From the NCBI GenBank assembly GCA_029961685.1, contig JARWKL010000007.1, positions 434,001 to 498,000 on the forward strand: a DNA stretch of 64,000 nt. The letters are read 5' to 3'. Of this stretch, positions 11,261-22,001 are shown piece after piece. This DNA comes from Aristolochia californica. Lineage: Eukaryota > Streptophyta > Magnoliopsida > Piperales > Aristolochiaceae. The translations under genes and the position numbers were made by a program. Numbering within the stretch: the first letter of the stretch is position 1; every line of letters begins with the position of its first letter. The notes under the pieces are model-generated. The model searched no databases, was not told the origin of the DNA, and saw only the letters and a list, made by a program, of their open reading frames with translations.

Positions 11261-11967
11261 AGAGGTTTTGCAGAAAGGTTTTTTTCATTGTCCAGATGGG
11301 ATGAAGTGGTTCTGCAGAAAGGTTTTTTTTAAAAAAAAATTATTTTTGCATGTGTGAACTACAAGTGTGAAACTTGCAAGTTGTGCGGGACAGGACATCG
11401 AGGGGGAAAATAATTTTCCCCCTCAACATAGGTATCTCGTGTTGTTTTGCTCCAGGGGGAGTTTCTGTGCAGCGCTAGCGAGGGAGGTTGCTGGCAGATC
11501 TGATGGCGGCAGCGGGGTGGGGGTGGTTTGTGCGGTGCTAGCTAGGGTGTTGCCAGCAAAGCGGACGATAGTGGCGCAACAGAGACAAGGACATCGAGAG
11601 AAGACCGAAGGAAGCACGGGTGGTGATGGTGTTCTGTGCTGCGACACAGGCGAGTGTGGTTGCCTGCTGGAGGCGAAGAACTCAAACCAACAGCGGTAGG
11701 CGAACGGGGCAGCAGTGGCGGTGGCGGTGGCAGTGGCAACAACAAGGGTGGTCGTCGACGACGGCTTGTGGAAGTTCAAAAACAGAGGTGGTCAAGTGCA
11801 GGTTTTTTTTTTGTGAATATCGTCAGCGAGATTGTATGATGATGGCAGAAAGCTTTTTAGAGAGATAGGGAAGAGGAAGAGAAAAGTACTAGGTATGGGC
11901 GGTGGTAGTTGGCAGCTTCAAAGGAGGATTTCTAGTAATGGCAGACTGGTTCTGATTAATCGATCGG
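11261..11967 (-). other. Non-coding interior of the outer element
   Basis: GC-rich, purine-rich spacer between the tandem repeat and the primer-binding site. I recognise no Gag or Pol motif; the small Gly- and Arg-rich frames reflect base composition. Confidence 0.6.
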
Positions 11968-11981
11968 GAGCTATGACACCA
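11968..11981 (-). other. Primer-binding site (initiator tRNA-Met type) of the outer element
   Basis: The minus strand reads TGGTGTCATAGCTC directly next to the LTR. The consensus plant copia site is TGGTATCAGAGC; two changes are visible in the first twelve bases. Confidence 0.8.
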
Positions 11982-12167
11982 TGTAGAATATCGGAATGTA
12001 GAATAATATTATCGTGATTATCATTGACCGGGTATACACTATTTATAGAATTACAACAAAGACAATAGGTGATTACAACTCCACAATTTGAGTCTGTCTC
12101 TAATTCAATCAGTTAGAATTTGAGTCTCTCTCTATCTCTATCATTATCTTTATCATTATCTCTATCA
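11982..12167 (-). repeat. Right LTR (5' LTR) of the outer element
   Basis: 186 bp, TG to CA. A TATA-like CTATAAATAG lies on the minus strand at 12039..12048, as expected for a 5' LTR promoter. Confidence 0.87.
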
Positions 12168-12476
12168 GTTTCATCACATTTCGATTTTGTAGCTTCTTCC
12201 ACGTTATGAAAACAGTTCAATCATGGCTTTCTATCTCTCCAAATCCACACTTCTCTCTTTCTCTCTCTCTTTTATGCAAGTCTAAAATCTAAATGTAAGG
12301 GAAAATTTCATCCTATCATTATTTACAACTTATAAGACGAGATAAATTAGGGCAAAAAAATGTTTGTCCCTTAAACTGATAAAAACAATAGAAGATTTGG
12401 TGAAATTTTGTTTTATGATGTTCTATTAGGACAAACACACCGTAAATTTAAAACAAATGAGTCTTTTTCCGGTTAT

Positions 12477-12849
12477 TGATTTCTAAAGCCAACACATAAA
12501 CACAAGAGATCTCAAGAGAAGGAGAGGAGAGAAACTCTAACTCTTGGGTAAGATGAGAGAGGAAACCAAGGGAGAGAAAGGAGAGAGACGTCTCTAGACG
12601 AATTTGAGCCAAAAGGAAGAGTCTTGAATGCTCTACCCCAAGCTTTGAAGTTGTATTTATAGTTGTGGAAAGGTGTTTATAACGACTACAACACCCTTAG
12701 GACTTCATGCTTCAAAAGGAAAAATATATAAGAGGACATACACCAGTTTGCATAATTAAAATTTTATGTCATCTCTATGAAAGTTCTCCTTATTTACTAG
12801 TCATGCCACCTCTACACACATGGGTGTCTTTTAACACTCCCCCTCAAAG
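12477..12849 (-). mobile_element. Copia-type LTR relic with its polypurine tract (minus strand)
   Basis: On the minus strand a polypurine tract CTTTGAGGGGGAG (12837..12849) is followed by TGTTAAAAGACACC. Further along are a TATA-like CTATAAATACAAC and a pyrimidine-rich leader, which is the layout of a 3' LTR. The far end at 12477 is a guess (TG on the plus strand). No partner LTR is evident. Confidence 0.5.
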
Positions 12850-14408
12850 TGGTGTTTATTTCACTTGCAAATAATCTCGGACAATAAACTTGTGTGGTTG
12901 AAAAAGAAATTTTGATTGCCTTGCTTTGACTCGTCTTGTTCTTGTTCACATCTTGATTGTAATATTCATCTTATTCCCATTTTGTCTCCCCCTTACTTAG
13001 ATATTCTAGTCACATAAATTTGATTACCATAACACGTGGAATTTTTCATTGTTGGTTACCCCTGTCTAGTACTTCTTCTTGTACTTCTGCCCTTCAAGCT
13101 TGGGATCTCTTTGTTCTTTACCAAGAGACCCAACTTGCACAACATAACAGTGAGAGGAGAAAATCACTCCTAGTCGTATGATAATGCTCCATACACTAGT
13201 CAAAACGCTCATAGTTTGAAACACACTCATCTCAATTTCAATGGCAGAAAAATAGCCCAACTTTAGGGCACAACAAAAAGACTACTCACTTTTAAAGGGT
13301 TGCTCAAACACAAATCACCTTTTGGGTGAAGAATAAAAAGACTTGACTCAAGCTGGATGTATGACACACTCCTATACTTTTTAGGTAGTGGGTCTATAGG
13401 CATTTCTCTGAAGTGATTTTAACAAAAAATAAATTGAAGAAAGTACTTTGAGGAATTATGGGTGTGAATAAAAGATAGCAGCTCTCATACTTCAAATGGA
13501 AGGTGGCGCACAATGCGGTTCTTCATACTTCTAAGTAATAAGGAGACACTTTTAGACCAATAGATTGATAAAAAGTGACCAAGTTTTACTCAAGAGGGAG
13601 AGCAAAAAATTCCTTTATGAACATGATAATTGAGGAAAATTAAAAAAAAATCTCCAATAATAGAGTTTTGATATGGAACATAATAATGGAAACTTTCTAA
13701 AAATAAATTTCTCATATTAGGCAATTACTCTTTAGCACATCTTGACCAATTTGCAAAGAAAATATTCAAGAAATAATTTTTGGAATAAGGGAGATTTAAG
13801 ACACTAATTTGGAAGCTATAATTAGGAAATAAAATTTTTTAAATAAAACATTTCAGACTTTGTCAAAAAGGAAACTAAACTCATAATGGGAAAGACTTCT
13901 CTTTAGGAAACTAGTATAATGTGAGATCAAACAAAAGAAACTTGTAAAGAAGGAAAGATATTCAAGTTGGTAAAATCTTAAGTAAATTTTGAAAATAAAT
14001 AGGAAACTCAACCAACATTAGAAACTCAAAAAGTGAAGAAAAAAATCAGCTTAAATTCAAAATTTTGTATGCAACAAGATACCAGCATGACTTTTGATTA
14101 TTCCAATGTGGATATCTCTCTCCAGAAAGATCAAGTTGAGAAGCGATGTAGAGTGATAGAAAGTAGATTAATACAGCCTTCTTTTGAGATATTATTCTCA
14201 TTATAAATCCTCAGTAATGTTAGTACAAACCTTTCAAAAAATTGAGATTTTCTTCTACTACACGAAAATTTTCTGTTGTTTGAGCTTTGTTGCTTCAGAT
14301 GTCGATTTCTCTTTCAAGAAAAATATGATTTAAATGATTCTTTTTAAGTTGGAAACCAGACTCAAAGATATTTCCCTCGTTATATAAATTTCTATATCAT
14401 AATTACTT
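12850..14408. other. Decayed retroelement interior or spacer
   Basis: AT-rich sequence bounded on both sides by polypurine tracts that face each other. The longest frame (about 13066..13260, minus) has no recognised domain. No intact gene is visible. Confidence 0.45.
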
Positions 14409-14680
14409 GAGGGGGAGTGTTGAAGAAGTTTGAGTGGTATTCTTTGTAATTATGAGAGTGAGAGGCATAAGTTGTAATAAGTAGTTAGTTTACGTGTTCT
14501 TCTTGATTCTTATGTATTAAGGCATCCATACCCCGCCTATATAAATAAGAAAGAGAGGGATGGGGGGGGAGCTCATTCCCGCTCTCTCTCTTAACCCCAA
14601 ATATTTCTCTCCTTAACTCGTGCTCTTGCTTTCTCTTTCTCATCTTCTCTTCTCTTCTTCCTTTCTTCTTCTTCTTCTCA
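14409..14680 (+). mobile_element. Copia-type 3' LTR relic with polypurine tract
   Basis: GAGGGGGAG (14409..14417) immediately precedes TGTTGAAGAAG, a classic copia PPT/LTR junction. A TATA-like CCTATATAAATAAG lies near 14537 and a CT-rich leader ends near 14680. The right boundary is approximate. A related, more decayed copy is at 27646. Confidence 0.6.
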
Positions 14681-16010
14681 AACTATGTTATCCGTGGATT
14701 AAACCCAAGAATTTAAACAAAAAAATATCATAATATCCACTATATTATATTAATTGGCATAATTGTCATAATATTTATATAATTAAAAACTTTTCAATTT
14801 AATGGAAATATTAATTGGTCAACATGATAATCACTAATAATTAGTGAATAATTAATCAATAAACTTAATAAAGTCTAATGATGTAACTAAGTATTTAATT
14901 AACTAATTCTTGTATTAAGAAACCATTTAACCCATTTAATGTAATACATAACTATTTGATCTAACATAATTAAAACAAACATAACGATGTAATGACATAA
15001 TGCATTCAAAATGAGCATAAAAATGACATGTAAATTAACTATAACAATAATGATTGATAATGACAGTCTTATAACGATAATGACATAACTATTACATAAT
15101 GACAACACAACTATATAAGAAGTTAATTTAATATAGAGCCACAAACTTTGACATAATGCATTAAAAAATGAGCAGATCACGAATTTTATTTTTTGCAATA
15201 TGAAACTAAAACAAAGCACAATTTGAATCTAATCTTGAGAGTAACATATAAATTTGTAGATAGTATGAAAGCATAAATCATAACTTTAGGCATAACACGT
15301 AAGATGCTCGATCAAACTTTAGCTTAGGTAGTTGGGGGCATTACTAGTCTTTTGTAATACTTGTCTTTTAGCAATACGAGTCTTTCATTGTTTAGTGTGT
15401 AACCAATTCCCATGAGTATCTAATCTCTTGCTTTACTCTGTTAGATTGAAATTTGGCTGCCCTTTCAAGAGATTGTAATGTATATGTTAGTATTATGCAA
15501 AGTATGGGATTTTTATTGTGTCTAATAAATTGCACAAATGCTAACTTATAACTCTTGAATTGTCTTGTAGGATAGTTTGGGACTCACAAGAATGTTTACT
15601 ATTATTAGTATCATAGTTTGACACAGAAGTGGAAGAAAGTGATGAAGATGTATGATGTTCTTAAACGACATTAAATAGAAAAATCAACTTCATAGGTCTA
15701 CAATGTTAGTTGTTTGTAAAATATTATTTCAGACACCATCAGTATTATTCTTTTTATTATAAATAACATTATTGATGTTATAGAAATACCACAAATGCAA
15801 GTGCATTTGATATCATGCGTCCTTGTCCATCTAAAGGTATAACATGCCACACTCCCTTCATCATCTAAGATGGTGTCAAAACCGTCACCATTTGATAGGT
15901 AGTTACGTGGGAGAGATGGTCATGTCCCAAAAAGAGTATGAAAGTCAACTAAACCCCTCTCACACTTATGTTAATTGATATTTTACCCACGATAATATAT
16001 GTTCTGTATA
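14681..16010. other. AT-rich spacer
   Basis: Very AT-rich sequence without a defensible gene. The minus-strand frame at about 14899..15219 is composed of hydrophobic residues expected from AT-rich codons and has no recognisable domain. Confidence 0.5.
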
Positions 16011-16019
16011 TATAGATAC

Positions 16020-17400
16020 GTCTACATCATCTCCATCTACACCGGTGGGTCCATCATCCACATTAGCTCCATCTACATCCTTACATACGAGGAGATCACG
16101 AGGCCTAACCAGGGGCTCCAGAGTTTATGAGCTGGTGGCAAACCTCGACAGGTGGAGGATTCAGATGGAGTTGTGAGATGGGCATAGAAGGGCATTGGGA
16201 CGTCATACTACCATTTGCACTCATTGGGTGGGCCATGTAATGGGGACTTTCATGGAGGTGAAGGTGGAAAATTTTAAATCATACACTAACTACTAGAGTG
16301 CTTGTACCTATCATTATATTGAGGTAAATATTTAAAAAATAATTATTATATTTTCTTTTTAGTGTTTCTAGTTTACAATGTTAACATTGGTAATGTTTCA
16401 TGTTATTGGAAAATTTTTATGTCTATTTGACTATATGAGGTGGCATGAGCTGCCATATATACTATATTGGGTGCAACATTTCGGCAACACCGAACTGTTG
16501 TGCATGGGTGGTATAAGGAGCGTGGAGACCACTCCGCAACATTGTCTACTCCTTATAGAGGTGTTTCACTCAAAGATTGGCAGTGGTTGTGCATGAACGT
16601 GTTTGATGGAGAGAGGTTCAAGTTAATCCAAATTTGTATGAATTTTTTAAAAATCTATTAGTTTTAATTTTAATGTCTATTTTCATTTACGGGTATGTTC
16701 CCGAGTAAATGTCAAAAATGTTAGAAAACAAAATATTTGACATACTACGAAATCGAAGTCTTTTATGCGTAGTGGAGATCGTATGTATGTTTAATTTGGA
16801 GTATATTTTATTTTAAATGTACTATTATTCTAACATATTTATATTCATGTGACCTTATAAATATGTAGGGTACAAATTACTCTCATATTGAGCAATTTCA
16901 ACGTACTCATTGGTTCAATGGGGGGCCGATGGACTGATGGATTTGAATAACAATATCTAAGAATGATTTTCTTATAAATATTTTATTTTATTTTATGGTT
17001 GAATAACTGAAATGAATTACCTCTTGTTATTTTTCGCAGGAAGAGTTTAGCAGCCGATCCAAGAGGCACAAGAAGTTAGTGAACTAGTTGATGAGAGTGC
17101 CATTCTGAGACGGGTTTGTGGAAGTCGGTCTAGCTACATGAAGAGGTTGGTTTTGTCTCAACCGCCTCTTCCTAGGATAGCCTGACCATCTTCATCCCAA
17201 TCGCTTACACAATTAGAGCATTAGTTGTGGAAAACTTAGGAGGAGTTAAGAAAAATAAAGCATCGTTCTTAAAGCCAAGAGAGTAAAATGAATAACTTAG
17301 AAATACAAATACAATGGTTCTATCAACAGATGTAGACTCAGAGTCGATTGCCACCAAATTCTTCTCCCACATATGGATTTTAGTTTTGTATCACTTTTGT
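16020..17400 (+). pseudogene. Decayed CACTA (En/Spm) transposase relic
   Basis: Broken plus-strand reading frames carry pieces resembling the plant CACTA transposase_24-type protein. These are an RSRGLTRGSRVYELV-like start (about 16085), GVSLKDWQWLC (about 16560), an IEQFQRTHW-like piece (about 16885) and a SRSSYMKRL-like piece (about 17125). Stops and frameshifts separate them. The order matches that family and no single frame exceeds 80 residues. The reading is by eye and not confirmed by a database search. Confidence 0.55.
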
Positions 17401-17579
17401 ATATTTTTATTTTTTATTTTTTAAATAATTTTATCTTTTTTAAAAATATTTTGATGTTTAATAATATAGTTCTTTTCTTATTTATGATTTATGATTTATT
17501 TTATTTTTATTAATTTCATTTAATAAAATTAGATAGGGATTAAATAAAAAATATATATTTTAAATTTTTTAATTAAATC

Positions 17580-17928
17580 AGCCAGAAAAATTAAAATTCG
17601 CTGGTAGAAATTTCAACCAAAAATTTATGGGAGCAAAATTTAATTTGACTAGAAAATTTTTAATCTAAAATATTCTACTAGCGAAAATTTCACTCACGAA
17701 GATTATTTCGGCTAGTGCATTTTTATTTTGTTGGCAACTTGAAAATAATTTTTTTTTAAAATTTCATTGGCAGAAGTCTTTCCTAATGAATTCTAATTTT
17801 TACGAGAAGATGTTTCTACCATTGAAAATTGGAATTCGATGGCAAAACCCTCTACCAACGGAAATTAGCCAGTGAAAGTTGCTAGTGAAATTGTCGTTGG
17901 GAGAAGTGTATTTTATAGTTGTGTGATA
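17580..17928. repeat. Subterminal repeats and possible right end of the CACTA relic
   Basis: Short motifs recur in both orientations (GCTGGTAGAAATTTC, CTAGCGAAAATTTC, GGCAAAA, GCTAGTGAAATT). They lead to TTTTATAGTTGTG near 17914..17926, close to the ...TAGTAGTG ends of plant CACTA elements. The left end was not found. Confidence 0.45.
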
Positions 17929-18164
17929 ATTTGATGTAGATATTGTAAGCAACCAAATATAGTGAATTGACTTTGAGGTACAAATACCTTGGGAGTAGAT
18001 TAATAAAGGAATTTTCTAGCAACCAAATATCGTGTAGGACACCTTTGACTGATAAACAAAAAAATTGAAAGTATTTAAAAATGGAATTTGAATTTTGATG
18101 GAGGAGGATTTGAATTGTTGAATGGTTTGCTTGTCTACTTTTTCAAAAAATACCAATACGAAAA

Positions 18165-18305
18165 GTCATTTGGTGTGAAACAACAGCTATCTCAGCCATC
18201 CAAACAACTGATATCTCAGCTATCCGATCAACTGCTATCTCAGCCATCCAATCATAATTCGATGACTGAGATAGTCGTTTCACGTGTTTTACGCCAAATG
18301 GTTCA
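18165..18305. repeat. MITE-like inverted repeat
   Basis: The left arm starting CATTTGGTGTGAAACA (about 18167) and the inverted right arm ending TTTTACGCCAAATG (about 18301) pair imperfectly over about 35 bases. Between them are two or three tandem copies of a CAGCTATCTCAGCCATCC-like unit. Length suggests a small foldback element; no clear target duplication was seen. Confidence 0.5.
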
Positions 18306-18568
18306 ACCTTTATGAGTAATTTTTGTTTTTTTTTTTTTAGCAGCTCGTGTGAGGCAATCCAGTAGCATTTTGACATATGGGATTGTCGTAGCCTATACAT
18401 TGCTCTCAAAATCCAGGGCTAAAAGGTAGAAAAAGGGTAGTTTGCGAAATGGTCCCGCTCCCCAATAATGCTCATTTACGTATTCCTTTCCTTTCCCATC
18501 ACCCTCTTTCCTCTTTCTTCTTCCTAGTAAAGAAAAATTTACTGTTACATTCCTCTAATCCTTTCAAT

Positions 18569-18579
18569 CTATATAAACA
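18569..18579 (+). promoter_or_regulatory. TATA box of the MEE9-like gene
   Basis: TCTATATAAAC lies 35-45 bases before the start codon, so the leader would be very short. A CT-rich block precedes it, as in many plant core promoters. Confidence 0.6.
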
Positions 18580-18613
18580 ACACCATCAGCTACCGAAGCA
18601 GATCTAGATGACC

Positions 18614-19045
18614 ATGGAGGCCCTTCTCGCACAGTTCTCCTTCTTCTCCGACCAGGCCTTGCAGGACAAGAACTTCGATCCGGCAACGATTGAAGAGTTG
18701 ATGGACCTCTTCGAACAAGAGGTGTACCACTCCTGGAATTCCATGGACGCAGAAGCTCGTAAAGCCGTGGACGAAGCGGAGCTCTCTCAGAAAGAAGCCG
18801 AAGAGTACCTCAACTCCCGCTTGGAGTCCTCCATGGAGGATTTCCGAGAACTCGAAAAGGATGCAGAGCAGGATGGGCTTGTTCGTGACTCCAATGCAGT
18901 GAAGAAGATGGGTGAAATGATCGGAAAAGCTGCGAGTTCCTATTCCGACAAGTACATCGAAGCTGCCCTGTCCTCTGCTACTGCTACCATGAAATCTGCG
19001 CGGAAGGGTCTCTCCATGACTCCTCCGAAAGTGCACCCATCTTGA
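18614..19045 (+). CDS. MEE9: MEE9-like small acidic plant protein
   Basis: Single exon of 143 residues. The chosen start is the second of two close ATGs because ACCATGG is the better plant context; the first (18608) would add Met-Thr. The protein opens with EALLAQF, is acidic and predicted helical in the middle (a Glu-rich coiled stretch at about 30-95) and ends with a Lys-rich, Ser/Ala-rich segment containing YIEAALSSATATMKSA and KVHPS. As I recall it, this pattern matches the Arabidopsis maternal effect embryo arrest 9 family, whose biochemical role is not known. There is no signal peptide or membrane span. A TATA box sits just upstream and the gene stands alone. The reading frame is intact. 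Family recognition is from memory. Confidence 0.8.
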   Translation: MEALLAQFSFFSDQALQDKNFDPATIEELMDLFEQEVYHSWNSMDAEARKAVDEAELSQKEAEEYLNSRLESSMEDFRELEKDAEQDGLVRDSNAVKKMGEMIGKAASSYSDKYIEAALSSATATMKSARKGLSMTPPKVHPS

Positions 19046-20225
19046 ATGTCTTCCTTCTGAAAGGAATCAGGCAATAAGGCCTCCCTGTGGCTTTAATCAA
19101 CTTTAGCTTGTATCAATTGTCATCAAATGTTAAGTGGTTTTAAGAATTAAATGTAAAGATCGCCATGCAAATTTCTGAAATTTGGAAGCTTTGACGAGGA
19201 GATACGTTTGAATTTTGGTTGTGTCGTGGGTTTGATCCTGAATGCTGATTCTGTTTGGTAAAGTGAGAAAAATGCATGATGGGGTTCCTTGACAATGAAG
19301 ACATGGTAGGCCACTGTGGTTGATAGCTTTGGGCATGCCAGCTCAATATAAGCGAAGAAGAGAGAAAAAAAAAAAAAGCATCTAAAAGGACGGATGTAAT
19401 ATGGCAAAAGCCAAAAAGTAATTCGTAAAGAGAACATGGGAGGGGATAATAGGTCGACGGGGGCTCCTTCCGACTCCTTTTCTTGCACAGTTAAAGGCAA
19501 GGAGCACTCCTTGTGATCAACATCCCCTCCTCCACCTCTTTGCCTAAATAAAGAGTATAACAGAGTATAATGAAGTTCCTCCCCTTGTTTTAGCACAAGG
19601 AGGGGCACTCCTCCCCTTTGGTAGTATTGGAAGGATGGTTGTGTAGCCCTTCCCCCTCTTTCTGTATTGAGAGAGGCTCACCATTCCATCAAATGAAAGA
19701 GCCCCACACTACATAAAAAGAGAAAGAAAAAATTATTTTGAGATTAAATGCCTACTTAGGGTTGACTCTCATCCATATTTTGATAATAATAAAACTTAAT
19801 ATTGTTAATAATTTAAAATTTTAGCATTTCATATGCTTTCCTTTAAGAGACACGATTTTCAAGGTCTTTGCAAATGAATTGACAAATACATCTTAAAAGA
19901 CTATAAACTCAAAGATATGCCAAAGCATCTTGAAGAATCACCTACGTAAAGAATGAAGACTTGAAGACTAGAGTCAAGTCAAGTTGATAAAAGTCAAAAA
20001 CTTTGGCCAAGTAAGTCAACAAGACTTCAATATGAGGTAAAACATCAGTTTTCAAAACTTTAGAGCAAATACATTTTAAAACATGTTTTTCTATGCATAT
20101 CAATATTTTCAACTTGTTAGAAAACCTCTAGAATCGATTTTAACATGCTTAGAAGCCTAGTTCAGAAAACTGGTAATTGGCATGATTAATTATGCTACTA
20201 GTAATGATCAACCATCCAGAGTGCA
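19046..20225. other. Spacer downstream of the MEE9-like gene
   Basis: 3' untranslated sequence, then AT-rich DNA. A GC-richer patch at about 19440..19680 contains a GGAGGGGCACTCCTCCCC palindrome. A minus-strand frame across it (19147..19608) has no recognisable domain. Confidence 0.5.
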
Positions 20226-20625
20226 AACTAGCAAGTATTATAAAGTATGATCGATCAATAAAAATTCGATTGATCGATCATCCGGAATCGTACCATATTG
20301 AGCTATAAAGCATGATCGATCATCCCCATCAGATTGATCAATCATCTTCATCAGATCATACTTGTCCAAGCAATGAAAAAATATAAGGCATGATTGACTA
20401 TACCTATAGTATTGATCAATAAGACAAAACGATGCCTTTAAGGGACGTAAAGCATTGTCGATCAGACCTCTTATATTGATAAACCTTATCTAGTTTTGCA
20501 TAGGCAAAGCTTCACTACATGATTGATCAATCAACTTGGATTAATTGAATTGCATTGATCGATCAATAAGCCTAAGGACTCAAAAAATATAGTCATCACA
20601 CTTGATTGATTGATCATTGTGTGTG
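20226..20625. repeat. Cluster of GATTGATCGATCA-like motifs
   Basis: About a dozen variants of TGATCGATCA and ATTGATCAATC are scattered over 400 bases in AT-rich DNA. The motif is self-complementary. It looks like a decayed repeat-element segment; no gene was seen. Confidence 0.55.
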
Positions 20626-21373
20626 TCAGCTTTATGTAAACGACTACAAAAAAGGGCTAGTTTGGTAGGGATTCTTATAAATATCCCACCAAACGTGCCT
20701 GAGACAATTGATTGAGCATTTATTGGAAAAATTAAAAGTATTCAATACCATTTCACTTGAAATTCCTTTTCAAAATCCATTTTTGAAAGAAAAATTCCAT
20801 TTATGGTAAATCATCCTCATTGCTCTAAAAAATTATGTACGTCCTAGTTCATTCAAACTCCTTTACACTCTTTTTTTACTGAAAGATTGGAGTTTTGGAT
20901 TTCTCTAGAAGAAGGTTGATTCTCCCTTGTGCAAAAAAAGGTATAAGTTTTTCTTTTATTTGTGTATTTTAGTTCATTTGTTTATAGGTTCATCTAGAAC
21001 CTAAAACCTAGATAGGAAGGTTAGTTAAGTCCAGAGAAGAATAAAAGTTCACCCATCAATTTTATTCTTCATGACTCGAACAAATTCTTCGTAGAAGGAG
21101 GTGAAATACTACCATTTACATAGATTTGGACGTTAGACAAATCTTATTTATGATACAAGATATACAAGGTTTTATCTACACATTTCATTTCAAGAATTTA
21201 CTAACTTATGAGATCTAAGAGCCCGCTTCAAATATAAAGTTTTATGCAATTTGCATATATGGTTTGGAATTCTCAATGTGTTTTTGAGCAGTAAAAGATT
21301 AACGAATCTAAACTCATACTCAAAGAATGAGATTGGTTGAGACTCAATAGAAAGTCTCACCGTTCTAAGCACA
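20626..21373. other. Spacer
   Basis: AT-rich, no gene or clear element boundary recognised. Confidence 0.45.
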
Positions 21374-21505
21374 TTAATGTGATTTAGAATGTTAACTTGG
21401 TTTAATTAAAATAATGAGATTCTTCATTTACCCATAGACTTAATGTGATTTAGAATGTTAACATGGTTTAATTAAAATGATGAGATTCTTCATCTACCCA
21501 TAGAC
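21374..21505. repeat. 66-bp tandem duplication
   Basis: 21374..21439 and 21440..21505 match at all but a few positions, beginning TTAATGTGATTTAGAATG. Confidence 0.88.
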
Positions 21506-21972
21506 CTATGTGCTTTGTGAAGATCAATTTCATTTATCTGTACTATTTATAGTTGGGATCTTCACGACTCTAGAAAGGGTGTGTTAAATTGTGGAGCCTA
21601 ATTAACACCTTACCCTCTGGCGCAGATCGATATATTGATTGATGTGTCATTAAAGGTAGTGTGGGGATTTCACATTTGTATCCGATTGCCCTAATTTTTT
21701 CTTGATATATGGGGGTGCCGTTGTTAAGGTTTTATCACCTTGATAAGTATCATCATCCCGAGGAGCATCTGAAGTTGCAGCCCAAAAGGTTAGAGAAAAA
21801 CACCTATAAGTGTGTGTGTGACTTCTCTTGTGAACTATTTCATCTTTATAGTGGATTACTGCATCGACAGAAGATAGGACCTAGTCTCACCTTGAGGCGA
21901 ACCTGTATAAATCTTGTTTATTCTCTTGCTTGCTTTTCCTTTCTTCTGCGATTATTATTATTGCTCTCATTA

Positions 21973-22001
21973 GTTTGGAATTAGGGCGTCTAATTCCAAA
22001 C
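21973..22001. repeat. Perfect 12-bp hairpin
   Basis: GTTTGGAATTAG and CTAATTCCAAAC are exact inverted copies around a five-base loop GGCGT. A-rich sequence rather than a T-run follows, so it is not a bacterial terminator; its meaning is unknown. Confidence 0.6.

Larger units (their letters stand above)
1130..12172 (-). mobile_element. Old non-coding copia-type LTR element (LARD/TRIM-like), split by Athila insertion
   Basis: Two equal-length 186-bp direct repeats (1135..1320 and 11982..12167) both begin TG and end CA. They are flanked by the identical 5-bp duplication GTTTC (1130..1134 and 12168..12172). A primer-binding site of the initiator-tRNA-Met type abuts the right repeat, so the element reads on the minus strand. 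Removing the Athila insertion leaves about 1.54 kb with no gag or pol. Its interior is GC-rich and partly tandem-repetitive. The two LTR copies differ at many positions (roughly 80-85% alike by eye), so the insertion is old. The boundaries and TSD are read directly from sequence. Assignment to copia rests on the PBS and LTR style. Confidence 0.85.

Noticed and set aside
18590..19036. 148-codon minus-strand frame
   Set aside because: Complete shadow of the MEE9-like gene; no family resemblance.
19147..19608. 153-codon minus-strand frame
   Set aside because: No domain, and the frame begins at a non-ATG or weak start in repeat-rich spacer.
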